64,000 bases of DNA from Hydractinia symbiolongicarpus. Lineage: Eukaryota; Cnidaria; Hydrozoa; Anthoathecata; Hydractiniidae. How positions within the stretch are numbered: the first letter of the stretch is position 1; the number at the start of each line of letters is the position of its first letter. The notes under the pieces were generated by a model. It saw only the letters and a list, made by a program, of their open reading frames with translations. It searched no databases and was not told where the DNA came from. The translations under genes and the position numbers were made by a program. Shown in pieces: positions 30,052-41,500 of the stretch. The DNA is taken from positions 25,135,501 through 25,199,500 of the forward strand of contig NC_079878.1 in NCBI RefSeq assembly GCF_029227915.1, in the 5' to 3' direction.

Positions 30052-31432
30052 GAGCCTTTGAAACACGGTCCTTAAACCGGAAAAAATTGCCAATTCTACA
30101 ACCCGATTTGAAAATAACCCTAAGCTTACAGCACGGAAGATGCTTATCAAATGTTTTAACTAAGTGAGTTCGCAGTTTCAACGATATATTACCCAAATAT
30201 GGCAAAATAATAAGAACTTCTAACTTAGGCACGGTACTGAAAACTTTCTTATCTTGAAACATTCTGTCGAGAAAAGACTTAATGCATTGATCAATCAAAC
30301 TTGACGGGTAGCCATTTCTTAACAGAATGTTTCTAAGATCTTGCATTTCTAAGTGAAACCTAGAAAAATCGGAAACAATCTTAAATATCCGAAAAATCAA
30401 TGTCCTTATCAAACCCGTTTTATATTCTTCCGGCAAAAAGCTGTTGTAATTCGTGTAAACGCCACTAAATGTAGGCTTCCTATAGATAGATGTAACAAAC
30501 TTCGATTCATTGCGAGAAACAGATACGTCAAGAAACGGAAGAGTTTTATCGGCCTCGCACTCAGACGTGAAAGATATGTTGATGTGTTGCCTATTAAGAT
30601 AGTCCTTAAATAGAGGCAAATGGTTAGGAGATGAGAACAACACAAAAACATCATCAACATATCTTCTATAATACACTGGCTTAAAGGATGATGGACAATT
30701 ATCCAACCAAGTCTTTTCGTGGTGCGAAAGAAAAGCATTAGCAAGGCTGGGGCCAAGAGGTGATCCCATAGCTACCCCATCGACTTGCTTGAATAGTTGA
30801 CCGTCAAACGTGAAATAAGAATTTTCTGTGGCCAGAGAGAGGAGTTTACAAAAATCACTTTTGCAAAAATTACTGACTAGGTCAGTCTCTGAAAATAAAG
30901 AATCAGTACAAATATCTATAGTTTCTTGCAAAGGAATATTTGTAAATAAAGAATCAACATCTAGGCTAGCCATAAACAAACTACTGTCCTGTTTACTAAT
31001 TTCTTCAGCAAAGGAAAAAGAGCTGAAAACAGTATACTCATTAACTGTTAAGGGTGCCAAAAGTTGTACAAGAAACTTAGCCAAATTGTAGGTGGGTGTA
31101 TCGATAGCCGATAAAATGGGCCTAAAAGGTGGACTTCCGTTAACAATAGATTTGTGAATTTTACATAAACCATATAATATTCCTAGCTTTGACCCAGCTG
31201 GTTTAAGTTTTTCATGTAATCTTCTTTCCAAGGAACCGTTGTCAAGCAAAGTTTTCAAAACTGCTGTAACTTTTTTCTCTTGATTGATGATAAAATTCAG
31301 CTCCTTCTCTTTATCACATTTAACTTTTGCAAACTTCGTTGTGTCATTCAAAATATCACTAATCTTGTTTACGTATATATCTTTATCGACAAGAACAACT
31401 GAATTTCCTTTGTCAGATTTTTTTGCGTTCAA
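29720..31432 (-). CDS. Penelope-like reverse transcriptase with GIY-YIG endonuclease
   Basis: The 570-codon frame opens inside the right inverted repeat and enters the body at KKSDKGNSVVLVDKD, so the natural N-terminal domain is missing. Reverse transcriptase motifs are clear: GILYGLCKIHK, FRPILSA, ASLDVDSLFTNIP (motif A), GVAMGSPLGPSLAN (motif B), YYRRYVDDVFVLF (motif C, near residue 260) and FLDVSVS with IYRKPTFSGVY. The C-terminal endonuclease has VVYKYQCDGCNAIYYGKT with a following ..RACEHM, matching the GIY-YIG family with an upstream CxxC. It would prime reverse transcription from a nicked target. The whole remaining frame is open, which suggests a recent insertion, dead on arrival by 5' truncation. 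Confidence 0.85.
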   Translation of the reverse strand: MNAKKSDKGNSVVLVDKDIYVNKISDILNDTTKFAKVKCDKEKELNFIINQEKKVTAVLKTLLDNGSLERRLHEKLKPAGSKLGILYGLCKIHKSIVNGSPPFRPILSAIDTPTYNLAKFLVQLLAPLTVNEYTVFSSFSFAEEISKQDSSLFMASLDVDSLFTNIPLQETIDICTDSLFSETDLVSNFCKSDFCKLLSLATENSYFTFDGQLFKQVDGVAMGSPLGPSLANAFLSHHEKTWLDNCPSSFKPVYYRRYVDDVFVLFSSPNHLPLFKDYLNRQHINISFTSECEADKTLPFLDVSVSRNESKFVTSIYRKPTFSGVYTNYNSFLPEEYKTGLIRTLIFRIFKIVSDFSRFHLEMQDLRNILLRNGYPSSLIDQCIKSFLDRMFQDKKVFSTVPKLEVLIILPYLGNISLKLRTHLVKTFDKHLPCCKLRVIFKSGCRIGNFFRFKDRVSKALRSKVVYKYQCDGCNAIYYGKTMRHLKVRACEHMAVSALTGKSVKSINTSAVLEHVVFCKNRPSLDNFSIISSASNNFDLELKESLLIRRDKPILNRNIASMPLFLFSDN

Positions 31433-31910
31433 AAGTCGTATATAAATATCAGTGTGATGGCTGCAATGCCATCTATTATGGGAAAACTATGCGACATTTG
31501 AAAGTTAGAGCCTGCGAACACATGGCCGTTTCTGCCTTGACTGGAAAATCCGTCAAATCTATTAACCCTAGTGCGGTTTTGGAGCATGTTGTTTTCTGTA
31601 AAAATAGACCATCTTTAGATAATTTTTCTATTATCGCCTCCGCATCTAATAATTTTGATTTGGAATTGAAGGAAAGCTTGTTAATCCGTAGGGATAAGCC
31701 AATTCTTAATAGAAATATTGCATCAATGCCATTATTTCTATTTTCAGATAATTGACTTGCCCCTACGGAATATTTGATCGTACGATGATATATCGTACGA
31801 TATTTTGTATATAGTGTTGAATTTGTCAATTGTAAATAGCTATACTTGAAAATGGCCGTCGAACGGCCGAAACGTCGTTAAAGAGTTGTGTTCGTTTTTC
31901 ATTTCCAAAA
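31424..31910 (+). repeat. Inverted repeat, right copy (GIY-YIG end in plus orientation)
   Basis: A plus-strand copy of the same element's 3' end, coding for the last about 110 residues (31423-31755) and the whole tail. It is a duplicate of 29565-30051 in reverse. Confidence 0.85.
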
Positions 31911-31919
31911 GGATCAAAA

Positions 31920-32291
31920 GCTTACAATTTTGTGGTAGCTAGATACCTGCGAGTTAATTTTTCACGTTTTTTCGCCTGATACACTTGTTACAGACTTAAG
32001 CTATTAGTCAACCTATAGCTACATAATATAAGGAGAATTTCAGACATGCATACCTACTTGACTTGTGCTATAAATTCATGACGACATGCAAATACCAAAA
32101 GCTTGGTAGTATACTTAGATTAGAGTAAAAAAATACCTTCCTTTCTTCAACTTTTCGTTCATTTTCTCCCTTCCTCCTGAATTTAAGTATTAAACCACTT
32201 AATCTTGCTTCTGTTTTCCTCTTATTTTCACCAACCATTATCTATTTGCTAAAAATCCCTTTCTGCTGTTCCCTTCACGTGTGTTTATATT
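31920..32291. other. Remainder of the IS3EU element between Penelope and MULE insertions
   Basis: No frame that I can assign. It includes pyrimidine-rich DNA (TTCCTTTCTTCAAC..) and ends with GTTTATATT (32283-32291), the MULE target duplication. Its natural continuation is at 45230. Confidence 0.5.
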
Positions 32292-32324
32292 GGTAGTGGC
32301 TAGATGCAGCGCGACTCAGAACCA
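32292..32324 (+). repeat. MULE left terminal inverted repeat (target duplication 32283-32291)
   Basis: 33 bases starting GGTAGTGGCTAG and ending GACTCAGAACCA, identical in reverse complement to 45188-45220. Confidence 0.9.
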
Positions 32325-32540
32325 TCATATTTTTTTCAAATACACTTCATCTCGGAGGTCACCCTCCATCAATGTTTTTTGTGGAGAAGTTCGAGCGGAT
32401 AGATGAAACTTAAATTAAATCATCATTTTATCTTTTTTTTTTAAAAAAAAGTATGTAAAATGTAAATAAAAACAATATATAAAAAACGCTTAGTAAAATC
32501 ATAATGATAAGAAAGAGAAATATACTGTTTTAAATGAACA

Positions 32541-33034
32541 TTAACACTTTCCACACTTCCATTTAACAGCCTCGTCATCGTTTTTAAATACTTTTAAAGG
32601 AATGGACACACACTTTCTGTGATACCATTCCTCGCATTTACTGCAAACAGCCATGAACATCTTGCTGTCAGCTTCGGTGTCTCTAGTGAAAAATGGTCGA
32701 CGACAAACACAAAAAACATCCTGGTAACTGACCAACGCTCTGTTGGTCTTGCACCTTTTTTCTGTGCGAGGAAACGGCGAAAACTTTTCTTCAACCAAGC
32801 ATGAAAGAAGATGTTTTCTCATTTTTGCAATGTCGAATTTTTGACCTACAGGAGTAACGCCAAACAATGCATCGACAAGAAAAGCTACGGCAAAAACTCC
32901 ACAATCAATAGAGTTTTTTTTGTTGATGGACAGGAGAAATGTTAACAGATAAGGTGCTTTCTGAAGTGAATGCGATATCGGCTATCTGCTTCCATACCGC
33001 TTCAGCAATTCTTCCAGCAAGTGAGTCGCAATAA
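32541..33034 (-). CDS. MULE gene, last exons: end of Ulp1/C48 protease plus PHD finger
   Basis: On the minus strand, YYCDSLAGRIAEAV (33030) supplies the aspartate and, after a one-base slip in an A-run near 32915, SIDCGVFAVAFLVDAL gives the nucleophilic cysteine in the D-C-G-x-F box that defines Ulp1/SENP proteases. A linker (KMRKHLLSCLVEEKF) leads to a C4HC3 PHD finger: FCVCRRPF, then MAVCSKCEEWYHRKCV and WKCGKC at the very C-terminus (stop at 32541). PHD fingers read histone tails, so it could steer binding or integration; that is inference. The A-run slip may be a real frameshift. Confidence 0.75.
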
Positions 33035-33162
33035 TATATCTAAATCAAGAAGAATAAAGAAACGTCTGCAATCTTTCTGGGGAAGTGATTGTTTTTCATT
33101 CTATTTTTTTTCATAATAGTTGAGAACGTTAGACCAAACAGAACAGCAGTAGCAAGTTGGTT

Positions 33163-33501
33163 CTAAGCATAAAATTTGCTCACCTCTTTATCATCCAAGG
33201 AAAGCACAGCAGTCCAGTGATCTGCATGAAATAGTATCTGTGCAAAATTTTCTTTGTGATGACTGAACCATCCCTTTTCACCAGAATCGGTATCTTCGAA
33301 CCCGTTCACTAAAGGGAACTGCAACTTCAATATTTTCTGGCATAAATTGATTGCATCATCTCGCAGTCTATGACCATTTAAAATATCATTCTTGATTTCT
33401 TTTGACATTCTTGCTGACATCCTGCATCTTTCTCTTCGATTTCTGTTTGGCGGAACGAAATGCGTTTCTACAAGATCATGATCAGTAGAACCAGCGGTCA
33501 C
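33163..33501 (-). CDS. MULE gene exon: N-terminal half of Ulp1/C48 protease
   Basis: After a basic stretch (PPNRNRRERCRMSARMSK), LNGHRLRDDAINLCQKILK matches the substrate-binding start of C48 proteases (W/H-L-x-D-x-x-I-N). FAQILFHADHWTAVLSLDD supplies the catalytic histidine in H-W. An intron-sized gap to 33034 follows before the aspartate and cysteine exons. Together with the next exon, the His-Asp-Cys triad is complete. These enzymes cut SUMO or related modifiers from proteins. Confidence 0.75.
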   Translation of the reverse strand: MTAGSTDHDLVETHFVPPNRNRRERCRMSARMSKEIKNDILNGHRLRDDAINLCQKILKLQFPLVNGFEDTDSGEKGWFSHHKENFAQILFHADHWTAVLSLDDKEVSKFYA

Positions 33502-33525
33502 CTGTTTATCATGAACCGCTCTATC

Positions 33526-34455
33526 TTAAAAATCACATACAACCGTTGTCTTTACACCGACAGTATTCTTATCTGTGATGAAAATCTTTGCCCTGTAAAG
33601 TTGACGCATCATCTCGGCCCTCTGACCAACTCTATGTGAGTATGGGTGTTTTTTGTTTATCGAAAATGACTTTTTAAACTTTTTCGGAGCAATTGATGGT
33701 CTGGAGATAGATGCACTGGCTCTCCTTTTCAAATTAGGCGAACTTTGTATTAAATTTGCCTTTTGTGCTGTTTGAAGAGTTGTTTTTGCGGAATTCAATA
33801 ATGCTGTAATTCCAGTGGTGTATGATCTCAACAGCTCCTCGTCCTTCACAAGATATGTTAAGTTGTAAAATTCTTTTAATTTTACTCTCAAACTTATTTG
33901 ACTTTCTTTGAGACTGTTTCTGTATGTGTGTATATTATGATTAGCTGTAATAATCACAGGGGTCTCAAATTTACTTACTTTACTACTATTAGCATTCTCG
34001 TGCTGCGGTACGTCTGTATGTTCGGTACTGTCCATTGGTGTTGGCGACTTGGTTGTTAGCGGCGAGTTTTCTGTTGGTGAAGAGTTGGTTGTTATTGTGA
34101 TAGTAGATGTGCATTGAAATAACTCTTCATCCAGGGTTGTCCAGACATGTTTGGAAAAGAGTGGTGATAAATCTTCGAGTTGTCTTTTACCAGATTTTAT
34201 AACACTGCAGAAATGTTTGCAGAGCATGCGATTACGTTTGACGTCCGGACAAGTGCAGCTACATGTTGTGTTTTCGTCACCGAAATCTACTCGATAGGTT
34301 TTCTTCTCGACAGTATATTGCACAGAGCTTCGCACTGTAAAAACGCTGTTACTTACATGACGTACTGATTCGACCATTTCTTGATCCACAGCCCCCTGAC
34401 GAGCCAAGATGTGGTTGACGGTATTCTTTGGCCGATTTTCTAAATAAACCGGCAA
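33526..34455 (-). CDS. MULE gene exon: SWIM zinc finger and Ser/Thr-rich linker
   Basis: The exon has a SWIM finger with CSCTCPDVKRNRMLCKHF (C-x-C-x(n)-C-x-H) near residues 62-79, the usual companion of a MULE transposase. A low-complexity Ser/Thr/Asn/Pro linker (TITITTNSSPTENSP) follows, then a helical region and a lysine-rich segment (KRRASASIS.., KKFKKSFSINKKHPYSH) that could be a nuclear localisation signal. The exon leads by frame into the C48 exon. Confidence 0.8.
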   Translation of the reverse strand: MPVYLENRPKNTVNHILARQGAVDQEMVESVRHVSNSVFTVRSSVQYTVEKKTYRVDFGDENTTCSCTCPDVKRNRMLCKHFCSVIKSGKRQLEDLSPLFSKHVWTTLDEELFQCTSTITITTNSSPTENSPLTTKSPTPMDSTEHTDVPQHENANSSKVSKFETPVIITANHNIHTYRNSLKESQISLRVKLKEFYNLTYLVKDEELLRSYTTGITALLNSAKTTLQTAQKANLIQSSPNLKRRASASISRPSIAPKKFKKSFSINKKHPYSHRVGQRAEMMRQLYRAKIFITDKNTVGVKTTVVCDF

Positions 34456-34512
34456 TCCAGTAACGTACTTTTGTGTTTATTCGAGTAGCGTACGTTCAAT
34501 TCCACATATCGG

Positions 34513-35370
34513 TTATACAAATCTGGCAAAGAAATCATCAATGACGACAGTCAGCATTTCGCTTAAAGAACACTTTCTATAATCATTTAGCTGTTCAGAT
34601 TTCAGTTCTCGATTCAATCTCTCTGTCCCGTTGTTAGTATTTTTTAACATTAAGTCAATTGGTCTGTAGTAAACAGCCCATCTTTTGATCTCTGGTCGCC
34701 ACGTGTTCGAAAACCAATTGCGCAATTTTCCTGTGTACCGTTCCCACCGCATAAAATCCGTTAAAGCTGTTTCTAGTTCATTTTTTTTCGGATGCGTGAG
34801 CAATGCGTCTTAAACGGACTTTCACATCTTCGGCGTACGCAGCCACACCGTTGTCTGCTTTCGACGTCCATCGTGTCCATGCTTGCTCACGATGGAAATC
34901 ACAGAGGAATACACTTGTTCCAGGAAAGACCTCTTCCAGAGCTGTGATTTCTTTTTCGTCGAAATCGACCATACAGTATTTTGGCCGTACATTTGGTGAC
35001 CAGGATTGTAAAATTTTCAGGCCTTTTTTAATCATTTCTTTTGTTTCCTCTTGAAAAACAAGAACAGCGCACACTTGATAGTTAACATTTGTTTTGACAA
35101 CAGCAAAGAAAAGGGGCAAAGAATACTTACTCGATATAACCTTTTTATATTGGGAGATTGATATACAAAAATTAACTTTTTATCCGTAGATTTTGGTACT
35201 TCTTTTTTAAGTTTATCTGAAACTTCTTCATCTTCATCAGAAGCCGAATCTTCACTGTCAGTTTCACTGATTTCTCTTCTTATCGCTGCATCATAATGCA
35301 CGTCAGCCCATTCACTCCATTTTTCCTTTATACTGTCCAAATTCACCTGATCTATCTTCGAAAACCTAGA
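34513..35370 (-). CDS. MULE gene exons: transposase core
   Basis: From an acceptor-like TTCTAG at about 35370 the frame reads KIDQVNLDSIKEKWSEW, an acidic Ser/Asp stretch (SETDSEDSASDEDEE), and FVYQSPNIKRLYR. It changes frame at a GTAAGT sequence near 35135 and continues SKYSLPLFFAVVKTNVNYQV.., MVDFDEKEITALEEVFPG and CDFHREQAWTRW, the MULE region with the second aspartate and the C-x-x-H motif. A last part (NTNGTERLNRELKSEQLNDY) gives the final catalytic glutamate region. I see no first catalytic aspartate between KRLYR and SLPLFF; a short deletion there seems likely and would kill the enzyme. Confidence 0.7.
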
Positions 35371-35754
35371 ACGTAGAATTAAAATACCTAGTTTCGATTT
35401 TCACTGCTGTGACCAGATTTTTGATTTTCTTTCTGGTTGGTCGAAATCTAAGCCTATGGGCTTCCGGAGTCTTCCTTCCTGAAAATATTTTTTCGTTGAC
35501 ATAATTCTTTGCTCGTGCTTTCAATTCTTTTCACCTTCTACAGCCTTTTCGTATCTCGCTTTTTAAATATTCGCATACTCTTTCATCCAATGGTTCGCTG
35601 ATACCAGCAGCTTCTCCTGTGTGATGATACTTGTGAGTATTGGGGTTAGGGAAAGCACAAAGATACTGAACCTGAAGGTAACGCGAAGAATGGTAATTAA
35701 AATAAATGATCGCTATATGTATAACTGAACATAATAAAAGTGGCAAAGCGTAAT

Positions 35755-36066
35755 TGTTACTGCGCGTTGTTGTTCGGTTCACAAAAAAAGACAGAATTTT
35801 GTAAGATTCAACAGTTTCTTTCCAATAATAAAGTACAAATCCTCAAAATCCGTAGTAAACTGTTCTCGCTGTTCACAACGCTAAGCAACTGTTTTACACA
35901 GAAATACAACTCTTTTATACACAAAAGTGACACAAAAACATAACAAATACTGCACAGCTACGATACGCACGACTAACACACACAATGACATTAGCGCACC
36001 ACAAGGGACAACTCAAACACACAAACTATAATTGTCTCTAAACGAAATCCCATAGGGGCCATTTCA
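35755..36066 (-). repeat. 3' LTR of BEL-B
   Basis: 312 bp with TG..CA ends. Purine-rich TTGAGGGGAGCTAGA on the minus strand (36067-36081) lies directly before it as polypurine tract. Confidence 0.9.
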
Positions 36067-36083
36067 TCTAGCTCCCCTCAAGT

Positions 36084-38036
36084 TCATCTTGAAAATTGTG
36101 GCTCCTCGTCAGGGATTCGATATTCTAACAATTGTATCAATTTCGTGATTGGTCGATCCAATATTGTACCAGCACGGCTACCAAGCTTCACGCTACAACT
36201 CCGAACCTTTCCATCTGCACCCGTTTTTACAGCCACCACTCTTGCCTGTGGCCACCGTCCTCTTTCACAATCCTCATTTTGCACCATCACTATATCACCG
36301 GCAGCAAAATTTCGTTCGTTTTTATTCCACTTTGTTCGTGTCTGTAGTGAACACAGATATTCGCATTTCCATCGTCTCCAGAACATATCCAACACATACT
36401 GAGCTCTTTTCCACTGTTTCCTGCAATATAACGACGCTTCTTCAAAATTACCAGGAGGCGGTAAAACTACCTTTGATTTCATCGTTAGAAGAGCAAGTGG
36501 TGAAATTGGTGTTGCATTGTTTGCATCGCTGATTGCTTCGACGCATAAAAGTCTAGAGTTAACGATACTTTCTGCTTCTGTTAAAATAGTGTGCAGCGAT
36601 TCTTCACTCAAACGCGAGCCATTATGATTGAAAAGTTCTTTTAATATTGCGCGCACAGATCGAATCTGGCGCTCCCATACTCCACCCATGTGCGAAGCAG
36701 CAGGTGTATTCCTCTTCCAGAGAATCCAATCACAACCAACACTTTGAAGGAATTGTTTAACTTTCGCATTGTCCATTTGCTTTAATGCCTTTATGAACTC
36801 GGTCTTGGTGCCGACAAAGTTAGTGCCGTTGTCGCTTCTCATCGTTCGAATGTTTCCTCTTCTAGCAACAAACCGTCGCAAAGCTAGAATGAAGGAGTCA
36901 GTTTCCAAGGTGTTGACAACTTCAATATGGACGGCTCTGCTCGCCAAACAGGTAAAGAGGCAGCCATATCTTTTTACAAACTTTCGATATGGTTTTATGA
37001 CCAATGGCCCAAAGAGATCCACTGCGCAGTATGTGAAAGGTGGGCATGCGTCTACTCGATCTTTGGGTAAATCTGCCATGACTTGCTGGCCAGCTCTTCC
37101 CCTCAATATTCTACATCGTACACAATGACGAATTAACTGTCGTACTGCTGAGTTGATGTGTATGATCCAATATCCACGTTGCCGAATTTCTTGCAATGTT
37201 ATTCCTCTCCCCGAATGGTGAGTGTTTTCGTGGCACCATCGGAGCACAAGTTCGGAAAACCAACTTTCTTTGGGAAGAATAGCAGGATATTTGAATTGAT
37301 ACGCTTCATCCATGTTGCACAATCTTTCACCAACTCTGAGAATTCCATCATCGTCAATGAAAGGACTCAATTTGTATAATTTGCTGCATTCTTTCAAAGC
37401 AGACTTCTTAATTTTGTCGTTTCGTCGATCTTGTCTCCATTCCTTTGAAGCAAGAGCTTTAATTTCAGAGGCAAAGTGTTGTTGTTGTACTAATTTTATT
37501 AAACATTTTTCGGCTCGTTGAAGATCTTCAACGCACAGCACTGGGGGACTCACCTTCTGGCTTCTTCTTGTCATCCCATGACTTGGGGCTTTTATTTTCA
37601 TCTTCAGAATGTCGATAAATCGACCGACCAAGGCCATGACCCGTATGCATTTCTGTAGCCTGGAAATTCTTCTCTCGAATGTACATAAGATTCCAGAATC
37701 AGTTGCTGAAACAAATACTGAAACGCTACGTTTAAATTCGGGATCATCAGTGACACTGTTTTTCGCTGGATCGTAGGCAGCTGGCCATGCTTCCCTTTCT
37801 TCCCTGAGAAACCATCTACTACTCTTCTCTACATATTTCAAACTTATGCCTCTCCAGGCATCATCGGCTGGGTTTTCATGGGAAGGAACGTGATTCCATT
37901 GATCCAACGAAGTATTTTCTTGAATTTGTTGAATTCTTTTTGCCACAAAAATATGAAAACGTCTTGATTCGTTATTAATATAACCCAGTACTACGTTGCT
38001 GTCTGTCCAATAACATTCGTAGTCTACGACAGGCAT
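36084..38036 (-). pseudogene. BEL-B pol, second part: RNase H end and integrase
   Basis: 650 open codons following an in-frame TAA (38037-38039). ECYWTDSNVVLGYINN is the end of RNase H, with the aspartate in TDS. A zinc-binding HHCC segment (HENTHHSGRGITL, then HCVRCRILRG) precedes the integrase core with YCAVDLFGP, MRSDNGTNFVG and GGVWERQIRS supplying the DDE triad. A C-terminal SH3-like part (DIVMVQNEDCERGRWPQARV) ends 18 bases before the LTR. All catalytic residues are present. Confidence 0.85.
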
Positions 38037-38504
38037 TTATTGCTTCAACATTACTCCGACCTTTACGGCCACAGTTGCTGCTGTCAACTCCAACCTTGGT
38101 ATTGAAACCATCTTTATTGGAGCTACTCTCGATTTTCCAAGGAGTAAGCAGCAGTTGACGTTTCCTTCTACATCTCTGATGCGAAGATACGTAGCAGTTC
38201 CGTAACCTTCATTGGATGCGTCTGAAAAATGATGGAGGGACGTTGACTCGATCTCTTTGAAATGAAGTGGCTTGACGCATCGGTTAACTTCCAGTTTTTC
38301 AAGAAGGACGATATCTAATCGCCATCTTTCCCAAGCGCTTCGAAGAGGTTCAGAGATCTCTTCGTCCCATGATGTTTTTTCTTTGCAAAGATTTTGCATA
38401 ATTTTTCTACCCTTCAACAAGAACGGCGCTGCTAATCCAAGCGGGTCATAAATTGAGCTTATGGTAGCCAACACCCCTCTCTTCGACAGAGGTTTGTCTT
38501 GCAT
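38037..38504 (-). pseudogene. BEL-B pol, middle part: RT-RNase H link
   Basis: 155 codons in the same frame as the previous part, containing GVLATISSIYDPLGLAAPF and SLHHFSDASNEGYGTATYLR (RNase H with catalytic Asp). It is separated from the RT by a one-base frame change near 38570 and from the integrase part by one TAA codon. These two lesions are the only breaks I see in pol. Confidence 0.85.
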
Positions 38505-38533
38505 GGTTATGCGAAAACCTAGTTTGTCGTCCT

Positions 38534-41500
38534 CTATCGACCAATGAACACCGAGGGCCCTTTCGATCGGCAGCGTTCGTTTTTCAAGTCCAGGGACTTT
38601 ATGTTCTTTGCGCGTTCTTCAGTAGGAATGGAATTGATAACCTCTCTGCTATTTGATATGAACTTTGTGAGGCGGAAGCCACCTTTGCTGCAAATTTGTA
38701 TCGTTGATTTGATGAAATTGATGGCTTCTTCGATACTTTTCACGGATTTCAAAAGATCGTCGACATAAAAATCCTTCATAATAACTTTCACAGCCTCCTC
38801 ACCAAATTCACTTTCGTTGTCTGTTCCACTTCTTTTCAGGGCATAGTTGGAACAACTTGGGGAGGAATTTCCACCGAATATATGGACAGTCATGCGATGA
38901 TCTACCAAATCTTTAGAGGTATCCCCATCAGGCCACCAAAGGTATCGCAAATAATCCCGTTGATTCGGCGGCACCTTAACCTGATAGAACATGGACTCGA
39001 TATCCGCCATAAACGCTACTGGTTCCAACCGGAATCTACACAGAATTCCAACTAGCAGATTTGTCATATCTGGGCCTTGCATGAGTCGTCCGTTCAGGGA
39101 GACGCCTTTGTATGTAGCAGTACAATCAAATACTACTCTGATCTTCCCAGGCTTACGCGGATGATAAACTCCATGGTGGGGAATATACCACACATGACCA
39201 GGTTCCCTTTCAACTTCCTGCTCTGGAACCATCTCCGCGAAACCTTGGGTCGTCAGGTTGTTCATGAACGTGAGGTAATCCTCTTTGAAGATCGAATTAC
39301 TTTCAAGCTTCTTCTTGATCCATTTCAGCCTTGCCAAGGCCTGACATTTATTATTTGGAAATGGAAGTTGGTTTATTAAAGGCAGCGGGAGTTGATATTT
39401 TCCATTTACAAATTTTACTTCCTTTTCCATTAGTGATAAAAATTTTTGGTCGTGAATGGATACGTAATCACTTTTAATATTCTTGAATGCGTTCATTTCT
39501 GAAAAATCAGCATCGTACATTCTTTTCAGCATCCCCTCAATTGTTACATCCCGTAATTCATCTTGTTGAATTAGGTGAAGTGCAACAACTTTGTCAGTGG
39601 AGGAATCTTTCACAGCAATTCTGTTGCATCGAATTTTCTGCTTCTCCCCTTTGCGACGAAGCACAGGTCCGACAAGACTCCATCCCAACCTTCTTTTTAA
39701 CCCATATGGTCCATTTCCATCGGATGGAATTACCTTTATCGGTTCTAGCGCTTGTGGGCAATTGGATCCAATAAGCAAACCAATCGGTATTCCAGGATCG
39801 TATTTGTGAAAGGAATGCTTTATATGTCGCAAATGAGGCCATTTAGCAACTTTCTCGGGAGTAGGTATTTCCATGGGATCTATTGGAAGATGTCTTCTAC
39901 TGTAACAACTCTGTATTGTTACTTTGAAATCTCGTGTAATGGGCTCTACCATCAAGCCGGTTATTAGACAAGAATCTTCACGACTCTCGGTTGTGAGAGT
40001 CTTCACGACGATCGTCGACGAAATACCGGTTAAATTCAAGCGATGAACGATTTCATCGGTTATGAACGTACCCTGACTGCAATTATCCAACATAGCATAG
40101 GTGGTGATTGACTCAGCAGACTTTGGATGCGACAACACCACAGGCACCACAGACATGCTGATGATTTCTACGTTGTTATCTGTCTTGCAACAAACAGATT
40201 TCTTCGTTCTTGCAAATGCATTTGAGATTTCAGGCTCCTCATCTTCCTTTTTATCATTATTTTCCTTGTCGTTCTTGTTGGTCCTCTTTGGTCGGATGAA
40301 ACCATGCAAAATGGTTGGGTGCCTCTTTTTGCACGTCTTGCAAGACAATTTGTTTTCGCAATTTCTTGCTTGGTGATTGCTGGTAATTGGTTCCAAACAC
40401 GCGAAACAAAGCTTCTTCTCCCAAACAAATTTGTTTCTTTCCTCTACGTCTATTTTCATTATTTTTCGACAATCTTCCAATTTATGTTTGTTCGAACAGT
40501 AGAGACAATCTCTGGTGACGCCCGTCAGGTTTGTTTTAAGTTTGGGTGGATCTTTCTTGTTTTTCACGTCATTATCCTTTTTATTCTTCAATTCACTGAT
40601 GGCTTCTCTAGAGTAGAGGGGATTATTTTCAAGCGTTGTCTCTTGCTCCATGAAGTCAACAAAATCCCTCAGCTCCGCTTTGTGATGGTTTTTCCGACGG
40701 ACGTTGAGAACCGTCCGATTCCATCTTTGTTGCAAGGCTTGTGGGAGCTTTGATTGAAGTTTTCTGAGGACTTCTGGAGAGTTTAGTTCGCTTTTTATTT
40801 GTCTCTCCAAACCACCGTAGCATTTTATGAGGAACGTATAGAACTTTCTGAACGCTTCAGAATCACCAGCACGGAGAGTGGGCCATTCTCTGAGCTCTTT
40901 TCTGTAGGCATTTGCAATTCTGAATTGATCACCGTAGGTTTTCTTCAGAAGATCCTTTGCTCTTGAGTAGCAATGTTCTGATGTATCATATATACAGCTT
41001 TTGATCAATTCTTTTGGCTCGCCAGTTGTGTAATTGATCAGGCGAGTCAATCGACCTTTATTACTTTTGATCTTGGTCTCAACAACTGCTTCAAATGTGG
41101 TCATGAAATATTGGAAGTCAAGCACATTTCCATCAAATGGGTCAATTTTGATGTCTGGTGCACTTTGCTGTAGCAGTAATTCGCATAACACCCTTTCTGT
41201 GTTATTTCCAAATGGGTTTGGAGATTCCTGCTCATTGTTAATGTTCCAGTCTTTGTTAACATCAACTGAATTATCGACCACTTGCGATTGCGCGGTGTTT
41301 TGTGGCACATCAGGAAGAAATTTGGGAATTTTCTTTACCAACTTTGGATGACTTCTAGCGCCTTCATAACCGGAGCCAATGACACCTATACAACCATTAT
41401 TCACCCAAGATTGGCACTTCGCATATGAGCGGATTTGTTCGTCATCCGTGTCCAATGGTCTTGAGAAATGACTTTTTTCATCTTCGTCCTTGGCTTCTTT

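Larger units (their letters stand above)
29523..31919 (-). mobile_element. Penelope-like element with 13-bp target duplication
   Basis: AAAAGGATCAAAA occurs at 29523-29535 and again at 31907-31919. Between them is a minus-strand reverse transcriptase plus GIY-YIG frame and a pair of inverted 487-bp repeats (29565-30051 and 31424-31910). The right copy duplicates the element's own 3' end, in opposite orientation, in front of a 5'-truncated body. This snap-back arrangement is known for Penelope-like elements. It landed in the HECT gene's 5' region of the IS3EU element. Confidence 0.85.
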
